A stretch of DNA of 64,000 nucleotides from Aliiroseovarius halocynthiae (GCF_007004645.1 NZ_ML660019.1:640437-704436), one strand, 5' to 3'. Positions 45,154-54,728 are shown, numbered from the stretch's first letter. Made by a program: numbers and translations. The notes: generated by a model from the sequence alone, not told the origin.

Positions 45154-46505
45154 GATTGCACCTGAGTTTGAATCGCGGAAGGTTTGTCAGTCTTTGCGTC
45201 CAGCGTGCGGATCACCAGCCAGCCGCTTGCACCAAGCCACAGGGTGTTGCTTATCAGGTGACTAAGGGCTGCACCGTTGACGCCGAAGGTTACGACGAAG
45301 GGATAGATCAGGATGAAGAACAGGGCGGCGGTGGCCGCGCCAATCAACATCAGCTCGCGGTCTCGCCCAAGGCTAAGCAACACTGGACCAAGGATGACGC
45401 CTGCAAGGAAAAGTGCCACCGCCACGGCCTGAATGGACACGACCGGGGCCGCGGCGATGAAGGCTTCGCCAAAGGCAGCATTCAGGATCGGGCCGATATA
45501 GATCAGTGTGGGGATGACGCCTGCCAGAAGGATCGCGCAGAAGCCGATGCTGACCCACAGCGCTGTTTTGCGGATGCGGGCGAAGTCTCCGCTGGCGGCA
45601 AGGCGGCTGAGTTCTGGGAAGATCGCCTGTTTTATCGGGCGGCCAAGGCGGATGGCAGCGTCCCCGCATTTGCGCGCGATGTGATAATGCCCGACGAAAA
45701 CCGGTGCGACCAACGCACCAAGGATCACCACGTCCAGTCTTTGCGTGGTTTGACGCAGGATCACGGCCAGATTGGAGTTCCACATGAAGCGCAGGAAACC
45801 CCGGTTTTGTCGCAGCGTGGAATGCAAGTTTCCAAAACGCGGTGTCTGCTCACGCTTGCGCATCTCGCGGTGGCCAAACAGAAAGGCGGTGACGCCCTCA
45901 GCAAGGCTGAACAGAATGAAAATAATGACGAAATGAAGCAGGTTGCCGCCAATCAACCAAGCGATGGCTGACAGTCCCAAGCGCATGAATGCGGTCGCGG
46001 TGTCGATTTTGGCGAGCTGATCAAAGCGATCATAGAGGCGCAGAAGTGCTACTCCGGTGGCGCGCAAAGACAGCACAACGGCGATCGCGCCGAGCGACAA
46101 AAGATGTGCGGCGCTGCCCTCAAGCCCAATGGTTCCAGAGATAAGCGGGGCGAGAAGAAGGATTAATGTCGCAGCGGCAAGCCCTCCTAATACGTCCACC
46201 ACGATTGACAGGCCCACAAGTCGTTCAAATCGTGTGCTATCGTGTTCTTCCATTGCCGAACTGCCATACTGGATCATCGCCTGCCATGGCTCGATATGGA
46301 CGAGCCGCGCATTAATTCTGGCGAAGGCCTCAATCAAAGCCAATGCGCCTAATTCCGCTGCGCCAAGTGCGCGCGCGGAAATGGCCAAGGACACCATGCC
46401 CAGAACCGCAATCACAATCTGCGAGGAAAAGATCCATTTCAGATTGCGGAGCAGGCGTAGGGCGATTTGGTCGCGTGGCAGAAACTGGCGCAAGCGCTGG
46501 ATCAT
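45150..46505 (-). CDS. Polysaccharide flippase (Wzx/MOP type)
   Basis: 451 residues with about 12 to 14 membrane helices. The N-terminus (WIFSSQIVIAVLGMVSLAIS) and mid-region are typical of the polysaccharide transporter family that flips undecaprenyl-diphosphate repeat units to the periplasm. ATGA overlaps with the lyase gene upstream and the polymerase gene downstream show strong coupling. Confidence 0.87.
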   Translation of the reverse strand: MIQRLRQFLPRDQIALRLLRNLKWIFSSQIVIAVLGMVSLAISARALGAAELGALALIEAFARINARLVHIEPWQAMIQYGSSAMEEHDSTRFERLVGLSIVVDVLGGLAAATLILLLAPLISGTIGLEGSAAHLLSLGAIAVVLSLRATGVALLRLYDRFDQLAKIDTATAFMRLGLSAIAWLIGGNLLHFVIIFILFSLAEGVTAFLFGHREMRKREQTPRFGNLHSTLRQNRGFLRFMWNSNLAVILRQTTQRLDVVILGALVAPVFVGHYHIARKCGDAAIRLGRPIKQAIFPELSRLAASGDFARIRKTALWVSIGFCAILLAGVIPTLIYIGPILNAAFGEAFIAAAPVVSIQAVAVALFLAGVILGPVLLSLGRDRELMLIGAATAALFFILIYPFVVTFGVNGAALSHLISNTLWLGASGWLVIRTLDAKTDKPSAIQTQVQS

Positions 46506-47950
46506 GTAATATCTCCGGCAAGTTTGGCCAGCCAGGTTTCTATATGGCTAAGGGTGCTTCCAGATGGGCGTGCCCATGGGTTGTTCGGTTGATTGCGTGA
46601 CAATCCAGGGGTCACATCCTCATAGAGATCGGGCAGTCCATCGCCATCGCTGTCAGCCTGCGCATTCCGGACCGGAAGGACAGGCCAGCCGCCAACTTCC
46701 TCGGGTGTGTTTATCACACGGCCGAAGCATTTCAGCGTGTCGTCGATGACCCGCTTGTCCAGTGCGTCCAAATGGATTTCGCCGGGCAGTCGATCACCTG
46801 CATGTCTCAACACATTCAGCAATGTGTGTTTTGCTTTGTTCAGTGGAGCAGAGAACGGGCCCGATGTGGTAGGGATTCGGCGTGCCTTGGCGGTCGGATT
46901 CAAGACGGCAAAACTGCGCTGGTTGCAGCCGGTCGCAGCTCCGGTAATGTTGTCGAACGCCATGATGGAAACCCGCCGTTTTCGTTTCCATTCGAAGACT
47001 TGAACCGCCTCGGGTTTTTGGCCCGAGGTGCTAGGGCCACTTAGCGCGACGTTGCCGCCATAGATGATCTTTACATCTCCCAACAGGTCATAGAACTCGC
47101 CGAACTGACTGATTGGGTTGTAAAAGACGTTGTTCAATACTTCGATTTGTCCCACATCCGTGCCCTTGATATCGGGCATCCGGTCGCGGTGATGGGCGAA
47201 TAGGTTGCGTGCAATGGTGATGCGTCCGCAAATGTTGCTCTTACCCTCGTGCGAACAGATCAATGCTCCCTTAGAGTGCTTACCCTTCGGATGGGTGCTG
47301 CGGTCTAGACTTAGCGCCAGAATGCTGTCTGCCAGAGTAATATTCGCAACCTTGCCACCAGAGACATGGACATTGAATGTCTCGTCCGTTGCAAATTGCA
47401 TCGAGAGGTTGCCCAGATAGATCTTGGTCGAATCCTCGACAGTGATGGCATCCACATTGGCCGAAGGCGTAATGCTTGGGCCGGGGCGGATCTTCAGAAA
47501 CCGGACAACGACCTCGCGCGAATTCTTGATGATCAAAGGTGTCACAACCGACCCACGATTGCGTAGTTGGATGCCCTTTGCGGGGGCGGTTTGCCCCGCG
47601 ATGTAAATATTCGAGCCCACGCGAATTGGGCTGTCCAACATGATCGTTCCGGACACGTGAAAAATGCAGACACGCGGCTTTCCACCATTGTTGGCGCAGG
47701 CGCGCAGGCTGCCCGGGCCGCTATCGGCCAGTGTCGTCACTGCAACGACGTCGCCGCCTTTCCATGCCAGCGCTTTCGCACCAAACCCCAGCGCGCCGGG
47801 AAAGGCGATGTCCTGGGCCTGAGTCGGGATTGCGGCTGCGAATACACCAAAGCAAGCAGCAGATATCGTGGCAAGGGGGCGATGTCTCGGCCCGTCACGC
47901 CGCGCGCGATTACGAATAATATCCTTCGCCGTAGTTATAATATTGAGCAT
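46502..47950 (-). CDS. Secreted pectate-lyase-like parallel beta-helix protein with calcium motif
   Basis: 482 residues from the ATG at 47950. A long N-terminal signal (cleavage near AQA, about residue 46) is followed by a right-handed beta-helix similar to family 1 polysaccharide lyases (FGAKALAWKGGDVVAVTTLA; ARNLFAHHRDRMPD). The tail has a thrombospondin-type-3-like calcium loop DSDGDGLPDLYE. It may trim or process the polymer during export, as alginate-type lyases do, or be non-catalytic. It overlaps the end of the kinase gene by 41 bases; another ATG at 47989 is possible. Confidence 0.8.
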   Translation of the reverse strand: MLNIITTAKDIIRNRARRDGPRHRPLATISAACFGVFAAAIPTQAQDIAFPGALGFGAKALAWKGGDVVAVTTLADSGPGSLRACANNGGKPRVCIFHVSGTIMLDSPIRVGSNIYIAGQTAPAKGIQLRNRGSVVTPLIIKNSREVVVRFLKIRPGPSITPSANVDAITVEDSTKIYLGNLSMQFATDETFNVHVSGGKVANITLADSILALSLDRSTHPKGKHSKGALICSHEGKSNICGRITIARNLFAHHRDRMPDIKGTDVGQIEVLNNVFYNPISQFGEFYDLLGDVKIIYGGNVALSGPSTSGQKPEAVQVFEWKRKRRVSIMAFDNITGAATGCNQRSFAVLNPTAKARRIPTTSGPFSAPLNKAKHTLLNVLRHAGDRLPGEIHLDALDKRVIDDTLKCFGRVINTPEEVGGWPVLPVRNAQADSDGDGLPDLYEDVTPGLSRNQPNNPWARPSGSTLSHIETWLAKLAGDIT

Positions 47951-49781
47951 ACCCACCATACCCCAATTTTTGATGCCTGCGTGTATCAACGTCGTTGATC
48001 AACGTCGCCGTGATCGGCAGCCCATCGCGTTTCAATCGTTCAACCGTATCCACCAGCACGTTCTCTGGCGTGCGACCCCAACGCACCACTTGCCAAATCT
48101 CGTCCGCCAGCACGCCAATCCGAACAGTATCGTCTACGACCAGAACCGGCGGCGTATCGACAATCACCAAGTCATAATTTTCTCGAATTTGTTTTCTCAA
48201 TTCCGCCAGCTGTTGGCGTTGCTCTTTCAAGTTTGGAGTACTACGTACGTTCACGGACAGGAAATCCAATCCTTCGACAGGTTGACCGTCCAATGCGACT
48301 GGGGCCGGCGAAACTTTCCCCCCGATCACGTCCGAGAACTTTGCTGGCTTGCTTGTGACATCAAGCAGACGAGCCGCCGCTTCACGATGGCTGTCCATAT
48401 CGATGATCAAAGTGCGCAAGCCATCCAAGGCGGCCGACACTCCAAGCGCGACTGTGACGGTGGACTTACCTTCGTGGGGCAGGCCAGAGGTTATCATCAC
48501 AACCCAACCTTCGTTGCTGTCGTCAAACCACAATCCGGTGGCTCCGCGCACCGCCTGTGCGAACATCGTATGGGGCTTGGCGATCAAATACCGCGCAACA
48601 CCCTTGCGGCGCATCGGCCCCGCAGCGCGCCCAATCCGAGGTAGAAAGCCGGCATTTGGTAGGCCTGAAAGCCGCATGGTCTGTGTTTCGTTCCACAGCC
48701 TCCGGTTCATGAGGTCCAAAATAAGTGCAACGATGAAGGCCAGAACAAGCCCGCCAACCGCTGCAATCACCAGCGAGGCTTTCTTGTTTGGCCACGAGGC
48801 GGAAACCGGGGGGCGTGCGACCGATACCTGACGGGCACCCTGCGAGACTAGATTGATCTGTGTCTCCAGCTCGTTCAATTTCTCGATTGCGGTCTGGTAG
48901 CGTAGGCGCTGCACTTCCAGCAGGCGTTCGCGGCGCATCTGAGCCAGCTCGGCGCGGGTGCGGTCCTGTAGCTCAGCTTCGACTGCGGCAAGCTCGGCTT
49001 GCAGGCGGGCGCTGTTCTCGGCGTTCTGATCCGCGTCTGATGTTTTCAAGAAAGTTGTCAGGTACTGCACCTGCGAGCGCAGGCGGTCAGGCAATTGCGC
49101 GTCATCCAGTTTGTTGTCCCGGATGAAATCGGCCAGTTCGACCTCGGCCAGTGTCAGCTCATCACCGATCGTTGTCACGCGCTCGCGCAGAAACACGATT
49201 GAACTTGTGACATTGTCGCGTTGTTCGGACAGGCTGTTTTCGATGTAGACAGCGGGGATCGCGTTGGCGATATCCGCCGCCAATGCGGGCGCATTTGCCG
49301 TGGCAACGATGTCGATGGCCAGACTTTCACCAGACCGAAACACTGAATACGACCCTTGGATCTTGTCCAGCACCTGTTCCTGATGCAGCGCGCTATCAAT
49401 CGGTTGCCCATTCGATGTCAGCGATACAAAGCTCGGATCATCGTACAGGCCAAGGAACACAGCCAGCTGGTCAGCAAAGGCGCGCGATTTCAGGACATCC
49501 ATCTCGGTTTCGATCACGGCACGTGACAGCTCGAAGCTTTCCAGTTGTGTATCCGTCTGGCGCACGCGTGTATCCGATCCGGTCAAAACCAGCGTCGCCC
49601 GTGCGGTAAAGCGCTCTTCCAGCCGGTCGACGACGAAGTAGGTTGCTGCGATCACGGCGGCCACGATCAATACGATCAGTCGAAGGTGGCGTCGCAGGAT
49701 CAGCCAAAAGCCATCCAGCCCGATCCGATCGAAATCGTTCGAGCTGCCGTCGTCGCTTCCAATTTGCGCGTCGATCTTCAT
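47910..49781 (-). CDS. Polysaccharide co-polymerase and tyrosine autokinase (Wzc/ExoP type)
   Basis: 623 residues. Membrane helices at about 34-50 and 337-357 flank a periplasmic Wzz-like domain with coiled coil. The cytoplasmic kinase domain has Walker A GLPHEGKST (433-441), Walker A' LIIDMD (458-462 region) and Walker B LVIVDTPP. The last 16 residues carry seven tyrosines (YGGYAQYYNYGEGYYS), the autophosphorylation cluster. It controls chain length and export. First gene of the leftward seven-gene export operon. Confidence 0.93.
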   Translation of the reverse strand: MKIDAQIGSDDGSSNDFDRIGLDGFWLILRRHLRLIVLIVAAVIAATYFVVDRLEERFTARATLVLTGSDTRVRQTDTQLESFELSRAVIETEMDVLKSRAFADQLAVFLGLYDDPSFVSLTSNGQPIDSALHQEQVLDKIQGSYSVFRSGESLAIDIVATANAPALAADIANAIPAVYIENSLSEQRDNVTSSIVFLRERVTTIGDELTLAEVELADFIRDNKLDDAQLPDRLRSQVQYLTTFLKTSDADQNAENSARLQAELAAVEAELQDRTRAELAQMRRERLLEVQRLRYQTAIEKLNELETQINLVSQGARQVSVARPPVSASWPNKKASLVIAAVGGLVLAFIVALILDLMNRRLWNETQTMRLSGLPNAGFLPRIGRAAGPMRRKGVARYLIAKPHTMFAQAVRGATGLWFDDSNEGWVVMITSGLPHEGKSTVTVALGVSAALDGLRTLIIDMDSHREAAARLLDVTSKPAKFSDVIGGKVSPAPVALDGQPVEGLDFLSVNVRSTPNLKEQRQQLAELRKQIRENYDLVIVDTPPVLVVDDTVRIGVLADEIWQVVRWGRTPENVLVDTVERLKRDGLPITATLINDVDTRRHQKLGYGGYAQYYNYGEGYYS

Positions 49782-49881
49782 GCACTAAACTCCATTCGGG
49801 TCACATCTGTTTCCGAATGGCGAAAACATGATGACGACTTCTCTGGGAACTCGCCACATAACCCCTATCAACTTCTTGTAT

Positions 49882-49895
49882 CCGCCTTGCGGCGG
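49882..49895 (-). promoter_or_regulatory. Small hairpin with GCAA tetraloop upstream of the kinase gene
   Basis: On the minus strand CCGCC-GCAA-GGCGG forms a 5-bp stem closed by a GNRA-type tetraloop, about 100 bases before the kinase start and 60 bases after the upstream glycosyltransferase stop. It may be an RNA element in the operon leader. Confidence 0.35.
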
Positions 49896-49952
49896 GCCAC
49901 CCAAAATCATCCGCTTCCCATTTATCCCCCGGGAAGGGACAGCTATAAAATC

Positions 49953-51104
49953 TTAACTCTGCGACGAAATCTTTGCAGAGGTTGCACGCCCATAGGCGGC
50001 GTAATGACGGTCGACATAAATGTCTGTCGAAAAATTATCAGTCACGCGTTCACGCGCAAGTTTCCCTAAGGTTGCCCTAGCGATGGGGCCTTCGTCAATG
50101 AGTTCCGCGACTGCAAGTGCTTGTTTTTCCGGCTGGGCGGGTGGAACGACACGCCCGGTGTCGCCCACAAGCTGCGCACAATCACCGACATCTGTGACCA
50201 CGCAAGGCACCTCGGCCGCCATCGCCTCCGAGACGGCCAGTGGAAAGGCTTCACCCCAGGCCGACGACAGTAGGAAGATGTCAAAACCGGGCACGATGCG
50301 GTGAATATCCGGGCGTGTATCGATGATGCTGACCCGGTTTGTGATGCCCAGATCCTGCGCTGTTTGCTCGGCCAGACTGCCGCGATGCCCTTCACCCACC
50401 AGCACCGCATGCACGTCATGCCCCATCTCGACCAGTTGCGCAGTGGCTTTCGCGATGGCGACGTGATCTTTCATCGGGTGATTGCGGGCCACATTCCCAA
50501 TGATCAGGCGCTCATCCGGAATGTCGGCGATGCCACCCAAACGCGCGCGGGCAGCGGGATCGGGCCGGAAGATTTCGGTGTCGACGGCGTTCGCGATCAG
50601 TTCGACCCGGTCGGGGTAGAAACCAATCGCCTCGTGCTGTTCTTGCGAAACGCGCGAGCAATAGGTGATCAGTTCGATCTTTCGCGACAGTGCCGCCATC
50701 ATGCGCACCACCATCCGGGTCGAGCGCTTTTCGTTATTGATGTCCTGAAGTGAGTGATGCACCGCCCAGACCTGCGCGGCGCGCTTGCGTTTTGGCAGCA
50801 GTTTCAGCCCCGCCCAAGCCGCCAAACAACCATGATACATCCAGCCGTGGACTACATCCGGGCGCGCGTCGCGCAGCAGCCGACGAAGGCGTAAAAGCGC
50901 AGCGAAAGTGATCCGACCGGGACGTAGCCCAAGGTCGGTCACCTCAACCCCCAGCGCTTCGATTTGCGAAGCAACCGCACCAGGGGGCACCAGCGATATC
51001 ACGGAATGAGACTGCGCGCCGTCCTTCAGAGCAGATAAATATCTATGCAACATAATTTGAGCGCCGCCAACATCCGTGGTTGTGACGACATGAATAACTT
51101 TCAT
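49953..51104 (-). CDS. Glycosyltransferase family 4
   Basis: 383 residues from ATG 51104. MKVIHVVTTTDVGGAQIMLHR is a typical GT4 acceptor start; LSSAWGEAFPLAVSEAMA contains the donor E-x7-E region. An earlier ATG at 51119 is possible; neither has a good ribosome site, and a 9-bp inverted repeat lies at 51109-51144 right at the start. It is divergent from the initiating sugar transferase, probably an early transferase of the repeat unit. Confidence 0.87.
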   Translation of the reverse strand: MKVIHVVTTTDVGGAQIMLHRYLSALKDGAQSHSVISLVPPGAVASQIEALGVEVTDLGLRPGRITFAALLRLRRLLRDARPDVVHGWMYHGCLAAWAGLKLLPKRKRAAQVWAVHHSLQDINNEKRSTRMVVRMMAALSRKIELITYCSRVSQEQHEAIGFYPDRVELIANAVDTEIFRPDPAARARLGGIADIPDERLIIGNVARNHPMKDHVAIAKATAQLVEMGHDVHAVLVGEGHRGSLAEQTAQDLGITNRVSIIDTRPDIHRIVPGFDIFLLSSAWGEAFPLAVSEAMAAEVPCVVTDVGDCAQLVGDTGRVVPPAQPEKQALAVAELIDEGPIARATLGKLARERVTDNFSTDIYVDRHYAAYGRATSAKISSQS

Positions 51105-51108
51105 GGGG

Positions 51109-51144
51109 GAAGCTTGCATGGAATCTGAATGTCTGGCAAGCTTC
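51109..51144. repeat. Inverted repeat in the divergent polysaccharide promoter region
   Basis: GAAGCTTGC (51109-51117) and GCAAGCTTC (51136-51144) are perfect 9-bp arms with an 18-base spacer, next to the start of the leftward glycosyltransferase. The 27-base arm-to-arm spacing fits a regulator site; as RNA it would bury the start region. Confidence 0.5.
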
Positions 51145-51303
51145 AATCATTGCGTATGTGCATGTTGGGGCGGGATTTTCTGGTTCAAAGCCATTTTGGC
51201 GTCGCGTGGGGTATTTTGACCCGTTTCTGATGCGACCAGTCTGCTTCGATGTGTTCTGACTTATATTTCTGCCCGCTTTGGGCCCTTGATTGCTGGACAC
51301 ATA

Positions 51304-51915
51304 ATGAATCGATTGCTCGAGATTCTGATCTGCCTGTGCATGCTTGTCATCGCCATACCCTTATGTGCGGTAACCTACTTGATTGTGGTCCGTGTGCTTG
51401 GCCGCCCGGTCATGTTTCACCAGACCCGTGCAGGGAAGGGTGGGGTGCCCTTTGAGGTTGTGAAATTTCGCACTCTGACCGATGACCGGGACGCCCACGG
51501 TGTGTGGCTTCCTGATGAAGAGCGCCTGACCCCGCCCGGAAAATTCCTGCGACGCATGCGCTTCGACGAGCTTCCGCAATTGTTCATCATCCTTGCAGGA
51601 CGTATGGCACTGGTTGGGCCGCGCCCGTTGATGGTCGAGACGATCGAGGGGTTCGGACCCGAGGGCGTCATCCGCGGCTCGGTGCGCCCGGGCCTGACCG
51701 GCTGGTCTCAGGTCAGCGGCAATACGGCGCTGTCTGATGACGAGAAACTGCAACTGGATCTTTGGTATGTGGCGCATCGCTCGACCGCGCTGGACTTTCG
51801 GATCCTTGCCGAGACCTTCGGTGTTGCGCTGTTCGGGGAACACCGGCGCGAGGACCGGATTGCGGCCGCGCAAACATGGGGCGCCGCGCCGGCAAACACA
51901 CAGGTCCGCGCATGA
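51304..51915 (+). CDS. Initiating sugar transferase (small PglC/ExoY-type phosphoglycosyltransferase)
   Basis: 203 residues. One N-terminal membrane segment (about 4-28) is followed by the phosphoglycosyltransferase domain: VVKFRTL, RRMRFDELPQL, MALVGPRPLM and VRPGLTGWSQVSG. It transfers a sugar-1-phosphate to undecaprenyl phosphate and starts repeat-unit synthesis. The compact form is typical for UDP-bacillosamine-like donors, which fits the HexNAc dehydratase and aminotransferase in the locus. ATGA overlap with the formyltransferase gene. Confidence 0.92.
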   Translation: MNRLLEILICLCMLVIAIPLCAVTYLIVVRVLGRPVMFHQTRAGKGGVPFEVVKFRTLTDDRDAHGVWLPDEERLTPPGKFLRRMRFDELPQLFIILAGRMALVGPRPLMVETIEGFGPEGVIRGSVRPGLTGWSQVSGNTALSDDEKLQLDLWYVAHRSTALDFRILAETFGVALFGEHRREDRIAAAQTWGAAPANTQVRA

Positions 51916-52829
51916 AGATTGTGTTGGTGGGGGCGGTCGAAAGCACGCAGATTGCGTTGCAAGAGCTGTGTACGGCAGGATTTGCGCCCGAGATGGTCGT
52001 GACCTTGCCGCCTGAACTGGCACATCGCCACTCGGATTTTGTGGATGTCGTACCTTTGGCGAAGCAGCATGGTTGCGCTGTGCATTTCACCCGCAAAAGT
52101 GACGGGGCCGAAACGATTGACGCCATTCGCAGGCTGGACCCGGATCTTGTTCTGGTGATCGGCTGGTCTCAGCTATGTGGACCAGAATTTCGTGCGGTGC
52201 CAAAACTGGGCTGCATCGGGTTCCATCCCTCGGATTTACCGAAATTGCGGGGCAGGGCGGTGCTGCCCTGGACGATTCTGTTGCAGGAAAAGACCATTGG
52301 GGCCTCGCTGTTTTGGCTGGCCGACGGGGCGGACACAGGGGACATCGCGGCCAAAGCGCAGTTCGAGGTCGACCCAGACACCATCACTGCGCGGGCGCTC
52401 TATGATAAGCATATGCGGGTGCTGGCTGATATGCTGCCGCAGCTTATCAAGCGCATTGCTGCGGGTGACGTGCCGCGCCAACCGCAAAGTGACGACGGCG
52501 CCAGCACCTGCGCGCTTCGCCGGCCCGAGGATGGGGTGATCGACTGGAATTGGCCTGCTGCCGATATCCACCGTCTGATCCGCGCCGCAGGTCCGCCCTA
52601 TCCGGGGGCTTTCACCTTCGCGGCTGACGGATCCAAGCTGGTTCTGACGGATGTGCGCCACACGCCCCGAAAGGGCTATTACATCGGCATTCCCGGTCAG
52701 GTACAGGATATTGATGGCCGGATGTTCACCGTCTTTTGCGGTGATGGGAACTGTATTGATATTCTGGATTGGACCGGGGCGGAGGCGCCCCCGAAATTAC
52801 ATACGAAACTTGGAAAGAGTACGACATGA
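51912..52829 (+). CDS. Formyltransferase-fold protein, likely sugar N-formyltransferase
   Basis: 305 residues. An N-terminal formyltransferase domain has GCIGFHPSDLPKLRG with His105 and the aspartate Asp141 in DGADTGDIAAK; the C-terminal OB-like domain follows. The usual Asn of the Asn-His-Asp triad is Gly103 here. In a polysaccharide locus it would more likely formylate an amino sugar with N10-formyl-THF than methionyl-tRNA. The start ATG overlaps the previous stop; the longer frame is a shadow. Confidence 0.8.
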   Translation: MKIVLVGAVESTQIALQELCTAGFAPEMVVTLPPELAHRHSDFVDVVPLAKQHGCAVHFTRKSDGAETIDAIRRLDPDLVLVIGWSQLCGPEFRAVPKLGCIGFHPSDLPKLRGRAVLPWTILLQEKTIGASLFWLADGADTGDIAAKAQFEVDPDTITARALYDKHMRVLADMLPQLIKRIAAGDVPRQPQSDDGASTCALRRPEDGVIDWNWPAADIHRLIRAAGPPYPGAFTFAADGSKLVLTDVRHTPRKGYYIGIPGQVQDIDGRMFTVFCGDGNCIDILDWTGAEAPPKLHTKLGKSTT

Positions 52830-53530
52830 GCACGTTGGCATCTTCGGCTTTTGGGGGTGACCCCAAAGCCCCGGTTTTGGTGGTGGCCCCGCACCCTGAT
52901 GACGAGGTTCTGGGTGTTGGCGGCACCATCGCGCGGCTGGCGGATGAAGGGCGCGAGGTGCATGTGGCGGTCGTAACAAAAGGCAGCGCGCCGCTGTACA
53001 CGGACCAGATGATCGAGGCCGTTCGCGCCGAAGCCCGCGCCGCCCATGATCATCTGGGCGTGACCAAGACCCATTGGCTGGATTTCCCTGCCGCCGAACT
53101 GGCAGAACACCCCCATGGCGGGCTGAATGCGGGCCTCGGAAAGCTGGTACGGGATTTGGCGCCGGGACTGATTTTCGTAACCCATCCGGGCGATATCCAC
53201 ATGGATCACCAGCTGTCTTTCCTGTCCACGCTTGTAGCCAGCCGCCCGCATCAGAATGATTATCCGACGACGATCATGGCATACGAAACGCTTTCGGAAA
53301 CCAACTGGAATGCGCCCTATCTGACGCCCGCTTTTGTGCCGAATGTGTTCATCGATGTGTCCGAGACACTGGAACGTAAGCTGGAAGCCTTCCAGATGTT
53401 CGCAAGTCAGGTGAAAGAGCCGCCGCACGAGCGCTCGGTCAACGCCTTGCACGCGCTGGCAACCCTGCGCGGCGCAACCGTGCACCGCCATGCGGCCGAG
53501 GGCTTTGTCCTTGTACGCAGCGTGATCTGA
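52826..53530 (+). CDS. PIG-L/LmbE-family deacetylase
   Basis: 234 residues. The zinc site is seen as PHPDDE (22-27) and HMDH (His126, His129 in GDIHMDH). The family removes N-acetyl groups from GlcNAc-containing substrates. It overlaps the formyltransferase gene by ATGA, suggesting that an acetyl group is removed and another acyl group put on. Start ATG 52826 has an AAGAG site. Confidence 0.87.
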   Translation: MSTLASSAFGGDPKAPVLVVAPHPDDEVLGVGGTIARLADEGREVHVAVVTKGSAPLYTDQMIEAVRAEARAAHDHLGVTKTHWLDFPAAELAEHPHGGLNAGLGKLVRDLAPGLIFVTHPGDIHMDHQLSFLSTLVASRPHQNDYPTTIMAYETLSETNWNAPYLTPAFVPNVFIDVSETLERKLEAFQMFASQVKEPPHERSVNALHALATLRGATVHRHAAEGFVLVRSVI

Positions 53531-53540
53531 GGAGGTATTG

Positions 53541-54704
53541 ATGTCCAGCTGGCCCGTTTTTGATGAAGAACAAATTACCGCCGTGACCGAGGTTTTGCGC
53601 TCGGGCAAGGTCAACGCATGGACCGGCCCCGATGTGCGGGCCTTCGAGGTAGAGTTTGCCGATTGGTTCGGCGTCCCGCATGCCATTGCGATGGCGAACG
53701 GCACGGTCACTCTGGACGCGGCGCTGCATGTGCTGGGTCTGTCTGAAGGCGACGAGGTGATCGTCACACCCCGCAGTTTTATCGCCTCGGCCAGTTCCGT
53801 TTCGCTAAAAGGCGGCGTGCCGGTGTTCGCGGATGTCGATCCGGACAGCCAGAACATCACCGCCGACACCATCGCGCCTTTGATTACGCCGCGCACCAAG
53901 GGGATCGTCCCGGTGCATCTGGGCGGCTGGCCCTGCGATATGGTCGCGATCATGGAATTGGCGCGTGCGCATGATCTGTGGGTGATCGAGGATTGCGCGC
54001 AGGCCCACGGAGCGATGATCGGCGACCAACATGTGGGCAGCTTCGGGACATTTGGCTCGTTTTCTTTCTGTCAGGACAAGATCATGACCACGGGCGGCGA
54101 GGGCGGCATGCTGACCACCACCGACCGGGATCTTTGGTCCAAGGCGTGGAGCTTTAAGGATCACGGCAAGGACTATGATGTGGTGCTCAACACCGAGCAC
54201 CCTCCGGGCTTTCGTTGGCTGCACGGGGTCGGACCGGGCACAAATTTGCGTATGACCGGACCGTCAGCGGCCATCGGTCGGGTGCAGCTAAAGCGACTGG
54301 TGGATTGGCGTGGACAGCGTACCGAAAACGCAGACATCTTGGCGTGCGCCTTGTCTGATCTGGATGCGGTACGGGTGCCCGACTTGCCTGACGGCCTGAC
54401 CCATGCCTATTACCGGTTTTATGCATTCGTACGCCCTGAGGCGTTGAAGAATGACTGGAGCCGTGATCGTATCATTTCCGAGGTCTCGGGCGCTGGGTTT
54501 CCGATTTTTTCGGGCAGTTGCAGCGAGATTTACCGAGAGGGCACCTTTACACGCTATGGTTTGGGGCCAGATGCACCACTTCCGGTCGCGCGCGCGCTTG
54601 GTGACACTAGCCTGTGTTTTTTGGTGGACCCGACTTGGATCAAGGAACGTACTTGTGACTTGGCAGATTGTTTGCGGCAGGTGATAGGGGACGCGACTCG
54701 CTAA
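53541..54704 (+). CDS. DegT/DnrJ/EryC1/StrS-family sugar aminotransferase
   Basis: 387 residues. The PLP lysine is Lys180 in FCQDKIMTTGGEGG and the cofactor aspartate is Asp151, so this is a true aminotransferase, unlike the His-bearing relative at 31218. It likely aminates the 4-keto sugar made by the PglF/WbpM-type dehydratase. The ATG at 53541 has a perfect GGAGGT site. Last gene of the four-gene rightward amino-sugar set. Confidence 0.9.
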   Translation: MSSWPVFDEEQITAVTEVLRSGKVNAWTGPDVRAFEVEFADWFGVPHAIAMANGTVTLDAALHVLGLSEGDEVIVTPRSFIASASSVSLKGGVPVFADVDPDSQNITADTIAPLITPRTKGIVPVHLGGWPCDMVAIMELARAHDLWVIEDCAQAHGAMIGDQHVGSFGTFGSFSFCQDKIMTTGGEGGMLTTTDRDLWSKAWSFKDHGKDYDVVLNTEHPPGFRWLHGVGPGTNLRMTGPSAAIGRVQLKRLVDWRGQRTENADILACALSDLDAVRVPDLPDGLTHAYYRFYAFVRPEALKNDWSRDRIISEVSGAGFPIFSGSCSEIYREGTFTRYGLGPDAPLPVARALGDTSLCFLVDPTWIKERTCDLADCLRQVIGDATR

Positions 54705-54728
54705 GGAGTGAATGGGGAAAGGGGTGAA

